A stretch of DNA of 64,000 bases from assembly GCA_947652115.1 (NCBI GenBank), contig OX393568.1, forward strand, positions 9,042,887 to 9,106,886, read 5' to 3'. The DNA comes from Blastomussa wellsi. Its lineage: Eukaryota; Cnidaria; Anthozoa; Scleractinia; Plerogyridae. The notes beneath the pieces were generated by a model. That model did not search any database. It had not been told where the DNA came from and was given only the letters and a program-made list of their open reading frames with translations. A program made the translations under genes and the position numbers. Below, piece after piece: positions 48,001 to 60,270 of the stretch. How positions within the stretch are numbered: position 1 is the stretch's first letter; every line of letters starts with the position of its first letter.

Positions 48001-51000
48001 CGATGCAGTAAAACATTATTTTCAACCAATCAGAATGCGTGCATTGTCCATACTGTATTGGAAATTCGACAGTTGCTTGTGGGAGCATACGTAATTTTTA
48101 AGGGACAGATGCTCATTTTCCTAATGAGGAAATACCAAAATTACCAAAATATCAAATTAAGGAAAAATACCGATGAAACAAAAAACGCAAACAAATATCT
48201 AATAAGCTGGAAAGGGTAGTAGCAATGGCAATGGCTTCTAAGCCTTACCACGTTAACACACTATTTACCTGAATATTTGATGAATAATTTGTGTTAACGG
48301 CGATTCCTCTACAAATTTCCTCAGTAAAAGCCGAGTTGTCTGCTTTATACTCCTTGAAGTCAAGCGTCCCAAATGACTCAAATTTTTTATCGCCTAATGT
48401 CACTTCCACTACGCGTTTTCTACTTTCAACTTCAGCCTAAAGAAGAAATCACATTAAAGTAAGAATGACAAAAAATAAAATGTTTTATACATAACCAAGT
48501 CTTTTCGAAGATATGTTCGGTAACTATTCTTAAATCCTATAATTTCTTGGCCTTAGTTAAGCATTCGTTTCGAAAGGATCAGCATCGAGTACAATGAGAA
48601 AAAAAACAAACTTATGAACTACGGGATAAATAACTAAGGAGAATTACAATTTTCAGCTCACTACTGATGGGTATCCGTTGGGTTGCTTATAATTAGCCAG
48701 GGCTGATCAAGAGATAGTCCACTGCCGAGAGCCAGAGTCAGATAAAAATAAATTAACATTCTTCTTTTATCAAGTCCTATCAACAACAACAAAAAATGAC
48801 CTGTATGTTTATCTCTTTTCTATACACGCCTTGCAGACCTATCTTCTGGTCTCAGCTACTTACATACTCATCCAGTGTGTCAATACCCACAAGTCCAAGC
48901 AATGTCAGGTGAGACGTCACATCCATCTCACTGTGCCACTGTGGTTCAACTGTTTCTGCTAAAACAAGGAGTTGGGATAATCAAAGCAAAACTCTCAAGT
49001 CATCCGATTGTTGGTTCAGTATTTGATGGTGCTGAGCGTGCTGAGCGACATTGAGCAAGGTGTACGCGTAATTTCTAAGTTAAAAAGGGAGCTGATATAA
49101 TACAGCAAAGCAAAACAAAAGTCATTTCTGGAAAAAATCCAATATCCCGTTAATGGCACTACATTCGGACTACATAGTAGGATGATGACAAAAAAATCTC
49201 AATGCCAACAAAGCCAAAAGACAGTGCGGTATGCATATGTCTGCGAACATTTCTTTGTCCAACAACGAATTGTCCTCAGGCAAGATATAGAAAGCGAGAT
49301 TGCCTCTTTACCTTTGGAGTGAAAAACGAAATACCGCTGGCCCGTTGAAAGTCAAGTCACCCACCTGAAGGGTAGATACATCTGTAAGCTACACACATCA
49401 CTTTCAAATGTCTGATCTCCTGCATGTTTTTAATGATTTGAGCGATTCTGACGTCATCCTCGGGAAGATACTTGCTCACGCTGCCGTCATGTCGAACAAT
49501 CCCTGTGCACCGATCAAGAATGACCTCAGGCGCTCCTTTGGAATAAATCTTGAAGTCCCCGCCATCAGGGATGACTGTAGTCATCGATTTACGTTCCGGG
49601 GAGAAGCCAAACACTTTAACAAATGTTTCCTCTGGATGCTCTTTCCTGATAAACGGGTAATACTCGCCTAGGTCAAGCACAAACTGGAGAAGAGCACATT
49701 CTGTTCTGTCACCAGTTTGTTTAGGAAGACACTGAGGGCCTGAAGGCTAAACGGAACAGAACAGAATTAGCCGTTAAGTGTATCGGTTGGAACGTTTACT
49801 ATTTTGACGGAGAACTTCCCAGTGAGATTCTAAATATTGCGTAAGCTGAAGAGATACTAAAAAGGAAGTGAATTTAGAGTGATTGTATCAAAACTGTGAA
49901 ACAACGTCTGACAATTAGTGCTAAATAGGCAAAATTTAACGTCTCCGTCATGCATCATGTGTAACGCTCCAAACAGTAACGGAACCCCAGGCAGGGTGAA
50001 GTACGGTGGTGACTTACATACCACGTGGCCTCTACGGTAGCCATGAAAGCCTGCTGGAGCCCTGAGAATGGAATGTTAACGGAGCTCTCTATATAGGCCA
50101 ACTCTCTATTATAGGATGCCGAGCTTGGAACAACAAGAATGGACCATAATCAAATGGATGAAATTTGGATGGAAATTGGATGAAATTGTTTCCTCTTCCC
50201 CGCCAAAAACTAGAACTTGGATAAAACAGTGGAATGCGCAAGCCTAGTATATTGTATATTGGAGATCCAAGGAGTTCAGTAGTGAAACGAGGTGCATCCA
50301 ATGGGGTAAAATGGAGCCTTCAAGTGGAGAATTTTTATTTACTTCGGAGATGAAAATGAGAATGCCATCCATGAGAAAGGAGTTGGCTAAAAAGGCTAAA
50401 AAGAGTCTAATGGAATGGGAGCCGATTGATGAACGCATCAGTACAGTACAGACAGAACTGAAACCAAAATCCAAATGATACAATGCTATGTCCTATGTCC
50501 AGGAATAGCGCCGACCTATCGGACAAGGAAGAATTTTACAACAACCAAGTTGCCACCTTCAAGGAGCAGTGGACAAAGCTCCAAACCGGGACATTCTTAC
50601 CGTTATGGGGGACTTACAAGCAAAGGTAAAGAGAAACAATGCTGGCATTGATAGGATCATGGAAAGGAAAATTCTGGGAGAGGCGGGTAAGAATGGGCAA
50701 GAATAGACCATGTTCACGATAGCCGCCATCAAGCCGCCATGATGGTTTTCGTATTGTAATGCAAATTAGCCACGTTGTCTGCCAGGGGGGCAAACATTGA
50801 AATTAAGCCGTTTTTCGGAAAATCGGACGGTCTAAATAGAGGGTCTCAATGGGGTTAACCGTTAGCCGTAAAATGGCCAAACATTTAGCCGTTAGGCGTA
50901 AAAATGAAAAAAATTTAACCGTTAGCCGTAAAAAAAATGTGAACCGTAAAAAATCTAAATACAAAAGTAAAGGCCTCGAGAACGTTTTTGGAGGCTAATG

Positions 51001-54000
51001 TGTTGTGCGTTTATGTGTTCTGGTAGCGAGAAAAGCCGATCGAAACCGGGTGTCGGAAGTGTCTGCATAATCTCTTTGTTTGTTTTCCTTTAAGTAATTT
51101 AAACTCTATCTTATTTTGGTATTCTTAATATTTTTCCACCTCAGTAAAATCATAAGAGTTATATAGTTCACTGGGAGTGTACACACACACACACACAAAT
51201 AATCTCAAAATCTCAAAATGGTCCAAAGACTTTCAGCATGTTTTACAACAATAGAAATTAATAGCTAACTTCTTAAAACAATAGCAATTATTTTTTAACT
51301 CCTCCTGTTAACCGTAATGGAACAAAATTAACCGTTAGCCGTAAAAAAGCCAAAAAAGTTAACCGTTAACCGTAAAAGCCACTACCCCATTGAGACCCTC
51401 TAAATAGTGAAGTATCTGCGGTAATGCCACATTTGAGAGCCAAGCTATGGAATAATAATTGCATTATAAGAAATAGTTTAAAATAGTTATTCGAGATCTT
51501 TTTCGTTTTCTTTTTTATAAAGTGCCTAAATTGCGCTGAACATAGAATATTTAATGATCTTGCAATACAGTTAAAGGGCCTTTGACACTTTTCTGCGCAT
51601 GATTAATGTTTCTGTTTAATTTATGTGATTAAAATCCTCTTCCATCGACCGCGCAAGGCTTGCAGAAAGCTATAAAAATTGACGTATTATTTGGTCATTT
51701 TTGGAAATTTTAAACGAAAAACATTGCTTGTACTTTCATATCAACATCACAGGAAACATGATGTTCTCGAAGGGTGATACACAAAGCGGTTCGGGACGAA
51801 AGCTAAAAGGATGAGGCAAGACAAAGAGGTGTTCGTGTGCACGTGAAAACTCCAAAACAATCGCAGAAGGCCAAGGTGGCTCGTAGCAGCGTGTAGCGCG
51901 CAACCTTGCCACATTGTAATGGTTAAAGACCCATAACGAATCACCATTCATTGCGCATGTTTGTTATTGTTTTGATGAACGCAGGATCGAGGCGCCATTG
52001 TCTGGCACTTTTCGACTCACATAAAAGATGGCGACTGCAGTCTCAGGGTTCTCAATATAATTTTGTACAGCCGTTGCTGTGGTAGTTACAGGCATAACAC
52101 TAATATACATATGGCCGAAGGGCGTGTAACTTGGGCCAGTAGTGCCCAAGCTGCTAGGGGGGTCCAGGGCATGCTTCCCCTTAAGATGCTCAGAAATGCT
52201 CTGTCCTTCATTCTGGGGGTATATTTTCTCATTTTCTTTTTTCTCATTTTCAACTTGTGTACATTTTGTAATCTGTTCAATGGCTTTGAACACAGGAAAG
52301 TTTAAATTATCTCTCATCAAACAGAAAATTACACTGCAATATTTAATGAAATATTAACCTGCAATAACAATGCTTTGCTTTCCGAGTTAATGGAATTTAT
52401 CTTATACACAAATCATTACTAAGTAACCTGTCCACTCCTAATGGGGGCACTCACAAAAACTAATTCTCAAGGTCACACTGACCCAGTAACTGCTATATTA
52501 TATCTAAATGAGAAAGAATATAAGATAGAGCAAACATTTGTGAATGAATGAATCTGAACAACAAAATTGATCTAACTCTTCCCCACAACAACATTGTTCT
52601 TCATTTTCTTTGTTTACTGATTTAACCGTCATCGTCACTCTCATCTGTCCCATCCTCTTGCTTGCATCCAGTATGACAGAACTGTAGAAGCGTATTCCTC
52701 AACAGTAGAGCGCTGTGATCAGCATGAATAATTTTGACCTCCAGTTGAACTTCAACTTCCTGTACCCTTGCTTCTAGTTCAGTTCTACTGGATCGAGTCT
52801 GATCTACACTTGAAACACAAGCTTCTGTTTCACTTTCCTACACATCTTGTCTGCTAGGTAGCTTCCTTCTCTCTTTCACTGCCACAAACGTCGTTAAAGC
52901 TTCCTGTATGACGGTAGAAGACTCATCTGAACTAGGAGGTGGTGCATTGATCGATAAGTGTAGCACGCTCTTGAGCATCTTGTCTGTGAGCCTGTTTCTT
53001 AGTCTTGTTTTAATAACTCCCTCGCAGCCCTTATCTCGTTTAATATTGTGATGTCGAGGTGGCCTCTCCTATAAGCCTGGTAGTTTCCTGAGGTCTCCTC
53101 GCCTAACAACCTGCTGCTGCTGATGATGATGATGATACGTTTAATTGCACTGCCTCTTCTCTCGGGCCAGGCATTGCTGACAGGTATGCTCTGAGCCAAT
53201 TCTGCTGGGGAGACAAGGTTTGGAAACATAAAGCTGTAGGACTTTGAAAGAAGCCATTCCGTTGGCGTGGTTTTCAGCATTGTGCTGACAGTTGAGTACT
53301 CTTGCTTTATCTCTAGAGCCATGAACGTGAAGTGATCCCATTCCTTTCCGAATCCAATGTAGAGCTGAAGTGGTCTGCCAGTTTGGCCAGCTTTCCCTCT
53401 CCATATTTTTTAACTCTGGTGAATTCCTTTCAGGGATGGCCTCGGGATTAAAGATTGAGAAAGCAGCTACGAGTGGAATGTTGGGTAAACGACTAGAGAT
53501 GTTCTTCTTTAGATTCTCTACATCGGAAACGCAGAGACGACTCATGAACTGTGTAGTTGCATCTTTAAGTGATAGCTCGATCATTCCAAACTTGCCATTC
53601 TCCTCCATATTCCGGCTTAACTGGGCAATGATTTCATCTTTCTCGCTCACAACTTTATCCAACTTTGCTATACAGGTATCAAAACTAAGTTCCCCAAATT
53701 GAAAACCTTTGCTGAGGATTGCCGGGGGAGACAAAACAGTATCCATGATGTTTTAAGTCAATGAGTATTGACGACGCAATTCCATCGAGTTGGAGGCTTA
53801 TTATTAAACAAAGTCAGTCACTCTCTCATCCACATTTGTTAAGGACGTTCGCGCAAAAGTTTTCTACTGCCCAAAAGAAGCTGCAGCATAAATACCCCGA
53901 GCTAGAAGTTGAACGGACAAAGATCTATTCCCTTCCGTTTGTTGTTACAATAGAAACAAAGCTACGTGAATTCCAATATAAGCTTTTGAACGATATTATT

Positions 54001-56767
54001 TTCACAAACGAAAAGCTTTTCAAATTTAAAATGATCGAGTCGAATCCCTCGAACGTTTTTTTATTGTAAGTGTACAGAGGCCTTTTGGCAAGTTCTTATA
54101 TCTTGGCTTAGAAAACATAATTTTTGTGTAGAGACCATAACGCTTAGAGAAAGTAAAGATAACATTATTTTAAATCACCTGATACTCATGGCAAAGTTTT
54201 TTTTATCTATAAATAAAAACTGAATAATATGGAACCATCATTGAAGGTTTTCGCAGCCAAGATTAAGATTGTCTATACAAAATGGCCGCTAATTAATGAA
54301 CATACAAATTGGCCCTTGTTGCCTCGTTCAAGGTAAAATACTCTTTTAATTTTTGAGCTTAAAAACGAGGCAAGGAGGGCTAATTTGAATACCAACAAAA
54401 GAATATCCATCGTAGCCATTTTGGAATAAGGTGTATGACATAGAGCGACATAGCAGTCAAGCATAATAAGTTGACGAAACATAACAATAAATGGGAAAAA
54501 CTTTTAACTTATATTCGTGCTTAACCATAGGAAATATTTATTAATTTAATTATTTAACTTCCAATTTCGTTTCTTAATCACCCTTTATTCTCTACTTGCA
54601 CAAATCCCATAATACACCTCTTTTACCCCCCCCCCCCCCCAAAAAAAAAAAAATTCCATAATCATTGTTTGCAAATTTCTTCTGGGACATGAAGATGTCC
54701 CAAGGGAAATCTAAAACAATGCCTATGCAAATTTTTGGGGGGGTACAAGCGGTGTATTATGGGATTGTGCAAGTAGAGAATGTTTTGTTAGTATGTGTGT
54801 ATGTGTGGATGTATGTAGATTTTGCTTGTTTGTAAAGAAAATAAAAATTATTTAAATACAAAAAATCCATAATGTAAATTGCACCTATAAACGTGTGATT
54901 CCGGGTCTTTAAAAACACACTTTCTGTGCGAATTAAGGCTCCGCATGCGCATTATCGTGACAATAGCCCTTTAACTGGACGTTTGTGGCAAACCCCGGAG
55001 ATCACTACAACAAAACTTGTTAAACAAATAAAAAATAATTCCATAACACTGAGGGAAGCACGTTCATCATTGCCGTTTTCGTGGCATGAACTTTCATGTC
55101 ACAAAAACGGTATGAAAGTATACAATTCACGTTCAGCCGAGTGTGTTATTTTGAAACACAGTGTTTAGGTCACGGCATATAACCTGACTGAGTACATTTT
55201 TAACTAAGTTAGAAATAGTCTGGAAATCAAAGTTTTTCATGGAATTTTCCATCGCTGATAAACATGAGTGAAGTTCCTGACTGCTGGTGTTTAAGCTTTT
55301 AACTTCAAGTTATCATGCGACCGTTGCCCCTTGCTTTCTTCTAAAGTCTGTAAACGTAAACAGAGATTATGGTAATTTTGGTTTTGACATTCAATAATTT
55401 ATGCTTACCGTTATATTGGATGAGTAACTTGTATTGATAGATATGGCATCACACAGGTCTTTGACTAAGCTTGGAGGTAGCTTGTCTTTATAATAGCGTG
55501 GATGTCCGCTATAACTTCCTTCAGCCATGTAACACTCTACCACTTGTTCGGTGACCGTCATTTTACTTAGTTCAGTCAGAACTCCTGTTTTTCCACAACA
55601 TATAGTTGTTAGGTTTCCCATTTTCTCCACAACATCAACATTCCTGACCAATATTTGGCGAGCGTGCATCTTGTCAATACAGTAGGACAGTGTTATTGTG
55701 ACGGCTAGAGACAGTCCTTCGGGTTCGGCAATGATAATGATCACTATTCCAAGGATTATCGCCTGTACAAACTCGATCCAGTGACTATCATCGTAGCTCT
55801 TGTCGTCAACTGAGTATGTCTGGATGCTAAATCTCAGAATGATAATAAATGTAACAAGTATACCGAGAATTATGCCGATGAGCCCTAAAATAGCTGAAGC
55901 CTTGTTCAGCTTTCCTTGCAAGGTTGTTCGTTCGTCATCTGGGTTCAAATCAGATGACTCTGCAGGGCCCCTTAGATTACCTTTGTAGCTGAAAGCTTGT
56001 GTATGCTTACCAACAGCAGTGACTAAAAATCTACCGCTACCCTCTCTAACATAGCTACCAGCGAACACCAAAGGGTCTTGTTCTCCCTTGACGACGCTTG
56101 AACCAGCGTTGAGGATACTGTCATTGGTGACCAACTCATTGGTTTGAGTGAGCACGCCATCTGCTGGTACAATCGCACCGACTTTCAGGACACACAGATC
56201 GCCAACTTTAACGTCTTTAAAGTATAAGTTCACTTCCTTTCCACTTCTTACGACAGTGCATGTACGACTGTTTTCAATTCTATTTTGCATCTTATAAAAT
56301 TCACGGTCTCGGAAGAAGTCACTAAGCGCTGAACTCAAGATAATCACGACCACGGTGCCGATAATGCCGCATCCTTCCATCCATGCCGTCTTGGTTTGCT
56401 CTATTCCATCGCAAATCTCTGGGTGATACCATCCTAGAACAAGAGCAGCAATGGCTCCCAGTACCAAAATAATCAACACGGAGTCGGTGAGCGAGTAAAT
56501 AAGCGATCTCCAAAAACTTTGAGGTGGTTTCAGTGGTATATAGTTTTCACCAAAATCGTTTCTACTGGCGAGTCCGTCTTTTATACCGAGTAAACCTTTT
56601 TTTGTTGACGAATGCAGCCGTTTGGCTATTCCCTTGACACCTCCAAGTTCTCGTTCTAGGCGATCCGCCGCTGTTTCTCCTCGAGTTTCCATCAGAGCAA
56701 TCAAACTCCGATGGAGTTCTTTATAGTTTTTGAAGTCCGGAGCACAAATTGGAGTTTGGTTAGACAT
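42013..56767 (-). CDS. PMCA-like pseudo-Ca2+-ATPase with duplicated N domain, copy B (12 exons, 1257 aa)
   Basis: Exons, 5' to 3': 56767-55409, 49746-49365, 48958-48864, 48436-48269, 47794-47434, 47340-47255, 47071-46895, 45773-45585, 44334-44143, 43890-43450, 43016-42777, 42096-42013. Phases are identical to copy A and the frame runs ATG to TAA. The same catalytic lesions are present: GKTGV (Gly at codon 392, bases 55592-55594), NAGS for [12 protein letters not shown] for GDGxND, GPAER/AAPAER at the P-domain Lys. PEGL and WVNLIMD are kept. It differs from A in the second N region (14 residues shorter after YVLPRC; exon 4 one codon shorter) and in the first 98 residues (18 differences, against 4 over residues 99-453). 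Intron 1 (49747-55408) has grown to 5.7 kb through insertion of repeats. A tttcag acceptor near 56850 implies an upstream untranslated exon. Tandem paralogue of copy A about 20 kb away, same strand; probably the same membrane-located, non-pumping role. Confidence 0.9.
44700..45484. mobile_element. Inverted-repeat element in copy B intron 8
   Basis: About 250-bp imperfect arms. The left outer part (GTGTCTATGAAATGAAAAA, GCTATTGAAAAGTACGCTTA) recurs inverted at about 45430-45484, and inner blocks (TATTATGCAAATTAGG, CAAAATAGAGAA) recur inverted at 45280-45350. The copy A intron here is about 200 bp. Confidence 0.65.
46469..46765 (-). mobile_element. tRNA-derived SINE, full copy with 11-bp target duplication
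   Basis: On the minus strand the head reads like a tRNA with A box (GTGGCCTAATGGTTAGTGCG) and B box (GTTCGAGCC). A conserved body follows with GACAAGCATCCCATCCAGG and CCGGGATAAGCTCC. ACGATAATCAA occurs exactly on both sides (46458-46468 and 46766-46776). It lies in the exon 7-8 intron of ATPase copy B and is absent from copy A. Confidence 0.85.
50080..50720 (+). pseudogene. RTE-like LINE endonuclease remnant
   Basis: Fragments in shifting plus-strand frames match the APE-type endonuclease of RTE LINEs: [17 protein letters not shown] (about 50325-50380), [13 protein letters not shown] (about 50400-50440), IQCYV, then [13 protein letters not shown] (about 50510-50545), and [13 protein letters not shown] with [10 protein letters not shown] (about 50590-50660). 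Stops and frameshifts separate them. It lies in intron 1 of ATPase copy B, on the opposite strand. Confidence 0.65.
50837..51402. mobile_element. TIR element with internal AACCGTTAGCCGTAAAA repeats
   Basis: Ends TAGAGGGTCTCAATGGGG and exact inverse. Just inside each end are several spaced copies of a 17-bp motif AACCGTTAGCCGTAAAA. No ORF. It lies in intron 1 of ATPase copy B. Confidence 0.75.
52999..53746 (-). pseudogene. hAT-transposase-related (ZNF862-like) pseudogene
   Basis: Reading down the minus strand from 53746: [36 protein letters not shown] and a stretch ending [10 protein letters not shown] in one frame. Then a frameshift, and in a second frame (53322-52999) [40 protein letters not shown] and a degenerate end. 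The ...[20 protein letters not shown]... motif marks the C-terminal dimerisation region of a hAT-derived family frequent in invertebrate genomes. A (TGA)n expansion at about 53123-53138 interrupts the Arg/Ile part. Not a working gene. It lies in intron 1 of ATPase copy B. Confidence 0.6.
53761..54069 (+). mobile_element. L1/Tx1-like LINE fragment
   Basis: Open frame of about 102 residues including [13 protein letters not shown] near its start, then [20 protein letters not shown], followed by LFKFKMIES and a stop. The '[16 protein letters not shown]...' pattern is typical of the region after the reverse transcriptase in Tx1-type L1 elements. Only this short piece is visible, immediately adjoining the hAT-related pseudogene. 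Confidence 0.55.
54587..54781. repeat. Foldback MITE with C/A and T/G homopolymers
   Basis: Arms ATTCTCTACTTGCACAAATC / inverse of GATTGTGCAAGTAGAGAAT, both with CCCATAATACACC; poly-C then poly-A at about 54625-54652. Confidence 0.8.
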
Positions 56768-57215
56768 GTTTTCGATGGGGTGCTGTGTTAATTTACGTGG
56801 GATAAATTTACTGTCACGAACTCTACGGCCGGCCACAATTACGCAATCTGAAAATCACGGAGTAGTTAAATATTTCTCAAGCGTAATATTTAACTCGCCA
56901 GCTTAATGAGCACGAAAAGTTTGAATCGTGCTTGAATTCCTTCCCTCGCTGTTTTGCGACGAGGATCGCATAAAATGAGTTCGTGATCACGCGAAGATGT
57001 TAATTTGGAATGGAAAGTAAAAAACAAAGAAATTGTCGCCATAGCAGCTCAAACAATCAAATATAAACTTTAGGATAATGTATCGATAAAGAACAAAAAG
57101 ACAAACAAACAATGAATGTATTAAAAACAAGTGGCCCTTACTGGTCCATGAAATCAGTTCCAAATCATTGCCACCCAGTGAACCATTTCAAATCAGTTTT
57201 TAGTGAGAAAGTGTA

Positions 57216-58538
57216 CAATCTGTCTGTATTCCTTTCACAAATTAATGTATTTTATTTAACAAATAAAGAAGCCTAAGCCATGTATTATACTGTCATAAAA
57301 CACGACGGGCATTTGAGAACACGAGGGAAATGTAAAAATCGAAAAATAACAAAACACGTACGATCGATAAACTGGAGCAATTTAATTTCAATTAAAATTT
57401 AAGCTTCCTCGACAATTTCTGCCGCCTGGCTCCGAATTTGTCGGGAATTTCTTCGTAGAAAATGTTCTCCGCCATCCCTTGCGAATTTTCACTAGAGTAA
57501 AGCTGACGAAAACAATAAAACACGCTTTTTCTATGTTTTATACTCTGAAACAATTTCTTATTCGAACCTTCCAGAAAATGTCACAGAAGTTACTTCAATC
57601 ATTTCCAGCAGAGTAAAAAATCCAGGAATAGCTCTGCAGTTCCAGTTGAAGCCAGTTCTAGCAATTTGGACGAGAAAATATGGATTGAATGGATCAAAAC
57701 TCGAAGCTTAAGCGACAGGACTGAAAGGTGAATGACTAGAAGTAGAGTTAAATACTCATTATTATCCATATGCTCGGTCACATTGACACGCTGTGCGGGC
57801 CGCAACGGCCCTGAAGCTGATTGGTTCACGCGATGAATCAGATTACGTTCAGACTGTTTGAAGCGGGAAAACCATTGAGGTGCGTACGAGCGAACAGAAA
57901 GCTTTGAAGTTCAGTTTCACACAAAACGCATAGTTTTCAGAGAGAAAAATCGGTCTACTTGTTATAAATGGGAAGAATACAGACCAAAAATTCGGATTTA
58001 GACTTGAAGATTGGGTAGAAGCAAGAGCACGATCCAGAAGAAACAAAGAAAGCAAGTTCTTGTTGCCTTTACAAGAAGCGAAACGTCGTTCACTTGGTTG
58101 AAGTACTGCGGGAATTTTACACCGACGAGTTCTTAACTCATTGGCGATTATTTTCAGAGACTTTGTAGCTATGAACATATCGGTCCGGCTTTTACAGTTA
58201 TAACATTTTCAGCGCGAAGTGCTTACTTGTATTCTTGAAAACTGTATTAAATTTGTTAGTCATCAGGATGTTATTTGGCCTTGTAAAATTGATAGTAATT
58301 GTTCATTTGAATCATTTGCGGCCCGGCGCGACTACGCGGGCGCCATTAAACAATAATCCCTCAAAAAGTCATGTTAATACCCTATTATTACTGAGCAGTG
58401 CACAAGCAAAAACCGCCATGTCATTCGTATATTTCTAAAATGTAACTTGCTGTTCTCAATGCCCTCTGAAATGATAATAATAGTAATGAGTCTGAGTCGG
58501 GCCAAAAACATATTTACTCCCGCGAACATCAACTCTAT
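57216..58538. other. No gene recognised
   Basis: AT-rich, short frames only, none resembling a known family. Confidence 0.45.
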
Positions 58539-58653
58539 AACAATTATTCAATGAGCCCGCGTTGGATATGAAGTGATAAAATAACCAACGAGCGCGTAAC
58601 GCGAGTTGGTTATAATCACTTCATATCCAACAAGGGCGAATGGAATAATTGTT
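58539..58653. repeat. Foldback MITE, same family as 17340-17455
   Basis: AACAATTATTCAATGAGC...GGAATAATTGTT with the shared core GTTGGATATGAAGTGAT and its inverse; clearly homologous to the 17.3-17.9 kb copies. Confidence 0.75.
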
Positions 58654-60037
58654 TTAGCAAATTCTCAAACCATATCTCTTGAATTTTTGTGGGAGACAGC
58701 TCCTGAAACCTGCCAGTGTCGGCCATCATAGAGGGCTGAAGTTAAAAACTTCGTGCGGAAAATTTTTAAACTTGGCGCACTATTTTCCATATGACGTAAA
58801 ACTCCGACTATTGGCTCATGGTCGGAGTTTTTTAGCCAATCAAAAAGCTAGAAATGCAATAGTCGGAGCTGAGAATATACTACATTGTTATATTAGTTGG
58901 GACGCAAGAACTGGAAGTGGGAATAGGAACCTTTCTCCTGCACAATTTCATGTCCTTCACTCCTCAATTCCCTTAAAACAATAAACTTATACAGACTGTT
59001 ACTTCAGCAGAATTATTTATTTATTTGTAGCATTACACCAAACAAATTCTATACATCACTCATAACCTTACAAAATTCTTATGGAACATTATTCTACAGT
59101 TGCCACGGCTTTCAACCCTGGAGGATAACAAATTATCTTACTATGGAATGATACAAACAATTACACTACATAAACTTTTACATTAGAAAATAGATGGCAT
59201 GCTAGCTTAACCCCGTAAAACACGTCTAAATGTTCAAATGTTCACGTTTCAACTAACAACAGCATAATAACTGTACGAAAGATCGCACCAAACTATTTAA
59301 ACTTATCAGAAACTGTTATTTTGGTATGAGCTATTTGAAAACGTCAATACATTCGAAATATGTTTGTAAATAGCGCGGTTTGTTAATCCAAAGCCAAACC
59401 AATCATTCTGGCCAATCACAATCCAGAAAACCAATCAAAAGCAAATGCATTGGGGCAACGAAAAGGTAGTCACTGGAAGGGATAGACCAGGAGGCCCTTG
59501 ACATTTCGTCACCTTTTATTTAAGGTAGCAATGAATGAGACTACGTAAATATAAGCACAGTACACTATTCATGGTTATACAAAACGTCTCCGGTTTTCTT
59601 GCGGTTAGTTCCACTCATGTTTGCTTGCGGTTTGCCTTAATTTTTCTGGTTTGGGTGACACTGTATTACATAAACTCATGCTTGTAGCATTTAAAGTTGC
59701 AAATTTAAAGTTCCAGCTAGCGCTTAGATGGTGTTGTGGTTAGGTGGATGCTTCTTGAATCGTGTGTCCCGGGTGCGATTCCTGATATCCCCATATTTAA
59801 ATATTTGAATTTTAAAAAACTTAAGTGTCTTCTTTAGACTTCTTTATTACAGTTTCAAAATCTAACTGTATGAGTACATGAAATGTCTCAGAGAGAAGAA
59901 GGGCCTTCTCGTCTACCCTTACAGTGACTACCCAACGAAAAGCTCGGGAAAACCAATCAAAAGCGAATCCATAAATGAATAGAGGGGGTAAGTTTCAAAA
60001 GAAACTGTGGTGCTGCGTCGGTGGGAAGTATAACAAT
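58654..60037. other. No gene recognised
   Basis: Contains a TCCGACTATTGGCTCATGGTCGGA hairpin at about 58800 and the SINE-like head at 59715; otherwise AT-rich. Confidence 0.45.
59715..59800 (+). repeat. tRNA-like SINE head
   Basis: GGTGTTGTGGTTAGGTGG followed about 25 bases later by GGGTGCGATTCC resembles pol III A and B boxes. No intact cloverleaf or anticodon stem is convincing, so I read it as a SINE head rather than a tRNA gene. Confidence 0.4.
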
Positions 60038-60256
60038 ATAATTTGGTTTTTTCACCTGGATTGATAATGTCAATTGGCCACCGTAAAGAGATTCAAGAGC
60101 TGACGTTTCGAGCGTTAGCCCTTCGTCGGAGCGAATCGGAGATTTCGTCGGAGCCCTTCGCTCCGACGAAGGGCTAACGTTCGAAACGTCAGCTCTTGAA
60201 TCTCTTTACGGTGGCCAATTGACATTATCAACCCAGTTGATAAAACCAAATTATAT
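60038..60256. repeat. Long palindrome made of two Penelope-like 3' tails head to head
   Basis: Each about 100-bp arm carries CTAACG(C/T)TCGAAACGTCAGC, TTGAATCTCTTTACGGTGGC and AACCAAATTATA. The right arm matches the tail after the GIY-YIG fragment (26220-26320) in the same order. Confidence 0.85.
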
Positions 60257-60270
60257 TGCGAATCCATAAA

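Larger units (their letters stand above)
40500..57215. repeat. Segmental tandem duplication, unit B
   Basis: Partner of unit 19985-37440. Similarity is uneven: very high in exon 1 and exons 10-11 with their introns, lower around the second N region and in the downstream flank. Large insertions in intron 1 are private to this unit. Confidence 0.75.

Noticed and set aside
51964..52320. 118-codon minus-strand frame
   Set aside because: No recognisable domain, low-complexity Lys/Glu start, lies in repeat-filled intron 1 of copy B; probably chance or repeat-derived.
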